Assembly: GCA_015492195.1 (NCBI GenBank)
Contig: WGFP01000117.1
Location: 1-8,100 of the forward strand
DNA length: 8,100 nt
From: Acidiferrobacterales bacterium
GTDB taxonomy: Bacteria; Pseudomonadota; Gammaproteobacteria; Acidiferrobacterales; Sulfurifustaceae
Direction of reading: 5' to 3'
Shown: positions 6,035 to 8,100 of the stretch, in pieces
Position numbering within the stretch: position 1 is the stretch's first letter
How the letters are laid out: each line of letters opens with the position of its first letter
Made by a program: the position numbers and the translations under genes
Notes under the pieces: generated by a model
What the model was told of the DNA's origin: nothing
Database searches by the model: none
What the model saw: only the letters and a program-made list of their open reading frames with translations

Positions 6035-7060
6035 ATGACGGATGTCGGTTTTAAGGTGCGCATCGAACCCAGCGGCCATGAATTTACCGCGCAGAATAAG
6101 GAAACCATTCTTGAGGCCGCCCTGCGTCACGGGTACACCCTGCCGTATAGTTGCCGCAACGGTTCCTGCGGCACTTGCAAGGGCAGGCTTCTCACGGGCG
6201 AAATCGATTACGGCGTCTATGAAGACAAGGCCCTGACGGAAGAGGAAAGGCGCGCGGGCAAGGCGCTGTTTTGCCAGGCCGTGCCGTTGACGGACGTGGT
6301 GATCGAAGCCAGGGAGATCCATACCGCCAAGGATATCGTGATCAGGACGCTTCCTTGTCGGGTCGTGAAAATGGAGAAGGCGGCGCACGACGTCATGGTG
6401 CTGTCGCTTAAATTGCCCCAGAACCAGCGGCTGCAATTTCTCGCGGGACAGTACATCGACATCCTGCTGCGCGACGGACAGCGGCGAAGTTTCTCGCTTG
6501 CGAGCGCGCCGCATGCCGATGAATTGCTGCAACTCCATATCCGCCATGTGCCGGGCGGCCGTTTTACGGATCACGTTTTCAGCAAAATGAAAGAAAAGGA
6601 TCTGCTGCGTTTCCGCGGGCCGTTGGGAATTTTCTTTCTGCGCGAGGAAACCGATTTACCCATTATTATGGTGGCGGGCGGCACCGGCTTTGCACCCATC
6701 AAGGCCATTCTTGAAGACGCCTTTGCCAAAGGCGTCACCCGGCCCATGCATTTATACTGGGGGGTGCGCGCGCGGCGCGATCTTTACATGCATGATTTGG
6801 CGCAGTCCTGGACGCGGGAGCATGCCAATTTTCGCTATACACCGGTGCTCTCGGAGCCGTTGCCGGAAGATCGGTGGACCGGCCGTACCGGTTGGGTGCA
6901 TGAAGCGGTGGTCGCGGATAACCCGGATCTAGGCGGTTACGAGATCTATGCCAGCGGCCCGCCGCCCATGATCGAAGCCGGAAAGCGCGCCTTCAAGGAG
7001 CGGGGCCTGCCGGAAGACCGGTTGTATTACGATTCGTTTGAATTCGCCCACGCGCTTTGA
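6035..7060 (+). CDS. 2Fe-2S ferredoxin / FAD / NAD(P)H reductase, CDP-6-deoxy-delta-3,4-glucoseen reductase-like
   Basis: A 341-residue soluble flavoprotein that passes electrons from NAD(P)H through FAD to a plant-type 2Fe-2S cluster and on to an unidentified acceptor. Domain order is ferredoxin (about 5-95), FAD-binding barrel (about 105-205) and NAD-binding domain (about 207-335). Cluster ligands are Cys40, Cys45, Cys48 and Cys80 (C-x4-C-x2-C-x31-C). The flavin motif RSFS is at 151-154, the nucleotide motif VAGGTGFAPI at 213-222, and the C-terminus has YDSFEFA. Everything needed is present. Orthologues are often labelled CDP-6-deoxy-delta-3,4-glucoseen reductase (AscD/E3-like), but no deoxysugar genes are nearby, so that specific reaction is doubtful. 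It could equally serve as an NAD(P)H-flavin reductase or as the reductase partner of an oxygenase encoded elsewhere. The ATG has an AAGGGGA ribosome site 10 nt upstream. It appears to be a single-gene unit, convergent with hemY. Confidence 0.93.
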   Translation: MTDVGFKVRIEPSGHEFTAQNKETILEAALRHGYTLPYSCRNGSCGTCKGRLLTGEIDYGVYEDKALTEEERRAGKALFCQAVPLTDVVIEAREIHTAKDIVIRTLPCRVVKMEKAAHDVMVLSLKLPQNQRLQFLAGQYIDILLRDGQRRSFSLASAPHADELLQLHIRHVPGGRFTDHVFSKMKEKDLLRFRGPLGIFFLREETDLPIIMVAGGTGFAPIKAILEDAFAKGVTRPMHLYWGVRARRDLYMHDLAQSWTREHANFRYTPVLSEPLPEDRWTGRTGWVHEAVVADNPDLGGYEIYASGPPPMIEAGKRAFKERGLPEDRLYYDSFEFAHAL

Positions 7061-7070
7061 TGCTGTCTGG

Positions 7071-7132
7071 TAATTTAGAAAAAGGAGAATAGACAGTATT
7101 AATTTAGAAATAAGGAAAAAGCAATAGACAGG
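7071..7132 (+). repeat. Imperfect direct repeat of about 30 bp (TAATTTAGAAA...ATAGACAG)
   Basis: Two imperfect copies lie head to tail just after the reductase stop. The first runs from 7071 to about 7097 and the second from 7100 to about 7132. Each begins TAATTTAGAAA, continues through an AAGGA-containing purine tract and ends in AATAGACAG; the second copy is a few bases longer in the purine tract. A third partial copy, TATTTAGAAAAAAGAT, occurs at 7190-7205. The second copy's AATAGACAG end is also the outer end of the large inverted repeat. This looks like local duplication in non-coding DNA, with no coding role. Confidence 0.65.
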
Positions 7133-7239
7133 ATGAACAAGATTAACAGGATGCAATATCAAAGAATAACGATGTTTTCAAAATGAACTTATTTAGAAAA
7201 AAGATTTTTTATCCTGTAAATCCTGTTCATCCTGTCTAT
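7124..7239. repeat. 29-bp inverted repeat built of 9-bp ACAGGAT units
   Basis: The arms 7124-7152 and 7211-7239 are complementary over 29 bp with two mismatches, separated by a 58-bp AT-rich loop. Each arm consists of about three 9-bp units: ACAGGATGA, ACAAGATTA, ACAGGAT in the left arm and ATCCTGTAA, ATCCTGTTC, ATCCTGTCT in the right. It lies between the convergent reductase and hemY genes, so a hairpin could limit read-through. On the minus strand the stem is followed by TGCTTTTTCC, a weak T-tract, so a terminator role for hemY is possible; there is no T-tract on the plus side. From general knowledge, ATCCTGTNAATCCTGT-like repeats recur between genes in several environmental bacteria, and this is probably one of that type. 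Confidence 0.85.
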
Positions 7240-7266
7240 TTACTATGTAACAAAGGGGATTTGTAA

Positions 7267-8100
7267 TCACCGTGCCGCCCGGTGCCGCGCCCCCAGGCCC
7301 GCGCTGTTCCGTTCGGAAGCGGGATGACGTTCATCGGCATACGCCTCCAGGCCGCGTCGATAGCACTCCCGCGCCGCGTCGGGCTCGCCCAGACGTTCAA
7401 GCAGGTCCCCGAGCTCGCGGTAGGCCTCGATGGGGCCTTTCAGGCTGATACATTTTTCAAGGTAGGTTCGCGCTTTGCCTTCCAGATCGCTCTGCATCGC
7501 CAGTCGCGCCAGGGTCAGATACAACGTCGGGTTTTCGGGATGGGTGCTCAGCCACCCCTCGGCGGTTTCCAGCTTCTCCATGGCATTGGACGGGCGCAGT
7601 TTTCCATAAAGCTCGACCAGGGTATCGTCCCATTCCGCGTCGATGGCTGCGTGCAGCAGGGTTTCGGCCTCGTCCATTTGATTCTGCTGGATCAGCTGGC
7701 GGGCGTAGATCGCGATCAGTGCGGGATGGCGTCGCAGGCTTTTCGGTATGGCGTTCCAGGCTTTCTTGAGTACATTCAGCGAACCCGAAGGCAGCGACAG
7801 CGTCAACAGTTCGCGATGCGCCCGCAATTCCAGGGCATCGATTTCTTGCTGGTCCATGACGTTATTCCGGCGCAGCGCCGGGATCAGGTCAATAAGGCCC
7901 GTCCAGTCACGCAGCTTGGAATAGACCCGGCACAACATTTTAAGAATGAGTTTGTGTTTCGGGGCCGCCAGGCGCAGTTCGGTCAGCGTTGCCAGCGCCT
8001 GTTCGTACTGATGCGCCTGGGTTTGCAGGTAGGCCCGGATCAGGCCGGTGGCAAGCGGATTCTGCGGCGCGCTTTTATGCGCCAGCGCCAGGTATTCGTC
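7267..8100 (-). CDS. hemY: HemY, TPR protein of the heme biosynthesis cluster (N-terminus beyond the window)
   Basis: The reading frame is open to the right edge; 277 C-terminal residues are visible. The internal Met at 7938 is not the start, because the frame continues upstream without a stop and encodes recognisable family sequence (DEYLALAHKSAPQNPL, then RAYLQTQAHQYEQALATL). HemY proteins are about 400 residues long, so roughly 120 residues, including the expected N-terminal membrane helices, are missing. The visible part is helical and made of TPR-like repeats, for example ALIAIYARQLIQQNQMDEAE, then PTLYLTLARLAMQSDLEGKA, then AYRELGDLLERLGEPDAARE near the end. HemY sits in the inner membrane and is linked to late heme synthesis; its exact role is unsettled, and it is not the oxygen-dependent HemY protoporphyrinogen oxidase of Bacillus. 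In many gammaproteobacteria it follows hemC-hemD-hemX, which would lie just beyond the right edge. Confidence 0.9.
   Translation of the reverse strand, partial: DEYLALAHKSAPQNPLATGLIRAYLQTQAHQYEQALATLTELRLAAPKHKLILKMLCRVYSKLRDWTGLIDLIPALRRNNVMDQQEIDALELRAHRELLTLSLPSGSLNVLKKAWNAIPKSLRRHPALIAIYARQLIQQNQMDEAETLLHAAIDAEWDDTLVELYGKLRPSNAMEKLETAEGWLSTHPENPTLYLTLARLAMQSDLEGKARTYLEKCISLKGPIEAYRELGDLLERLGEPDAARECYRRGLEAYADERHPASERNSAGLGARHRAAR

Noticed and set aside
6929..7162. Minus-strand frame with repeated HPVNLVHPVY-like residues.
   Set aside because: The repeated residues are a translation of the 9-bp DNA repeat, and the rest lies antisense to the reductase C-terminus; it is not a gene.
7268..7284. 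Small GC hairpin (CACCG/CGGTG) at the hemY stop codon, as a terminator.
   Set aside because: It has only five base pairs and is not followed by a T-run on the minus strand.

Overview
The window looks like a chromosomal stretch from a gammaproteobacterium. The best pointers are a HemY-type TPR protein (a proteobacterial heme-cluster protein), a standard MutM, and a ferredoxin-linked reductase of the 'CDP-6-deoxy-delta-3,4-glucoseen reductase' type that is common in gammaproteobacteria. Coding regions are fairly GC-rich and intergenic regions AT-rich. Genus cannot be read from the sequence, and no plasmid, phage, transposase, CRISPR, tRNA or rRNA feature is visible.

Layout. (1) Minus strand, 20-835: mutM, the 8-oxoguanine DNA glycosylase. 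(2) Minus strand, 4894 down to 927: a compact four-gene operon encoding an ABC ATPase, a six-helix ABC-2 permease, a GldG-like membrane-anchored auxiliary protein and a DUF4340 protein. The first two overlap by 4 bp (ATGA), the next gap is 3 bp and the last 27 bp. A good sigma70-like promoter (TTGACA, 17 bp, TTTAAA) lies just upstream, inside what an over-long ORF call would treat as coding. (3) 4895-5240: a 346-bp divergent intergenic region with a candidate plus-strand promoter and a long leader that can form hairpins. (4) Plus strand, 5241-5831: a secreted protein of unknown function with six cysteines. (5) Plus strand, 6035-7060: an NAD(P)H reductase with a 2Fe-2S ferredoxin domain fused to FAD and NAD domains. 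(6) 7061-7266: an AT-rich region between convergent genes, carrying direct repeats and a large inverted repeat built from 9-bp ACAGGAT-type units. (7) Minus strand, 7267 to the right edge: the C-terminal 277 residues of HemY.

How the genes work together. Only the ABC operon is a clear functional unit: ATPase and permease form the engine, and GldG-like and DUF4340 proteins extend it into the periplasm. In Bacteroidetes the related GldA/GldF/GldG set supports gliding; its role here is unknown. mutM (base excision repair), the orphan reductase and hemY (tetrapyrrole synthesis) are housekeeping or metabolic genes that merely sit nearby. The less ordinary content is non-coding: two different families of short-unit intergenic repeat, both arranged as inverted repeats next to gene 3' ends, one of which appears to supply the stop codon of the DUF4340 gene. 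I do not see convincing evidence of a wholly new system; the best open questions are the role of the ABC operon, the six-cysteine secreted protein, and the two repeat families.
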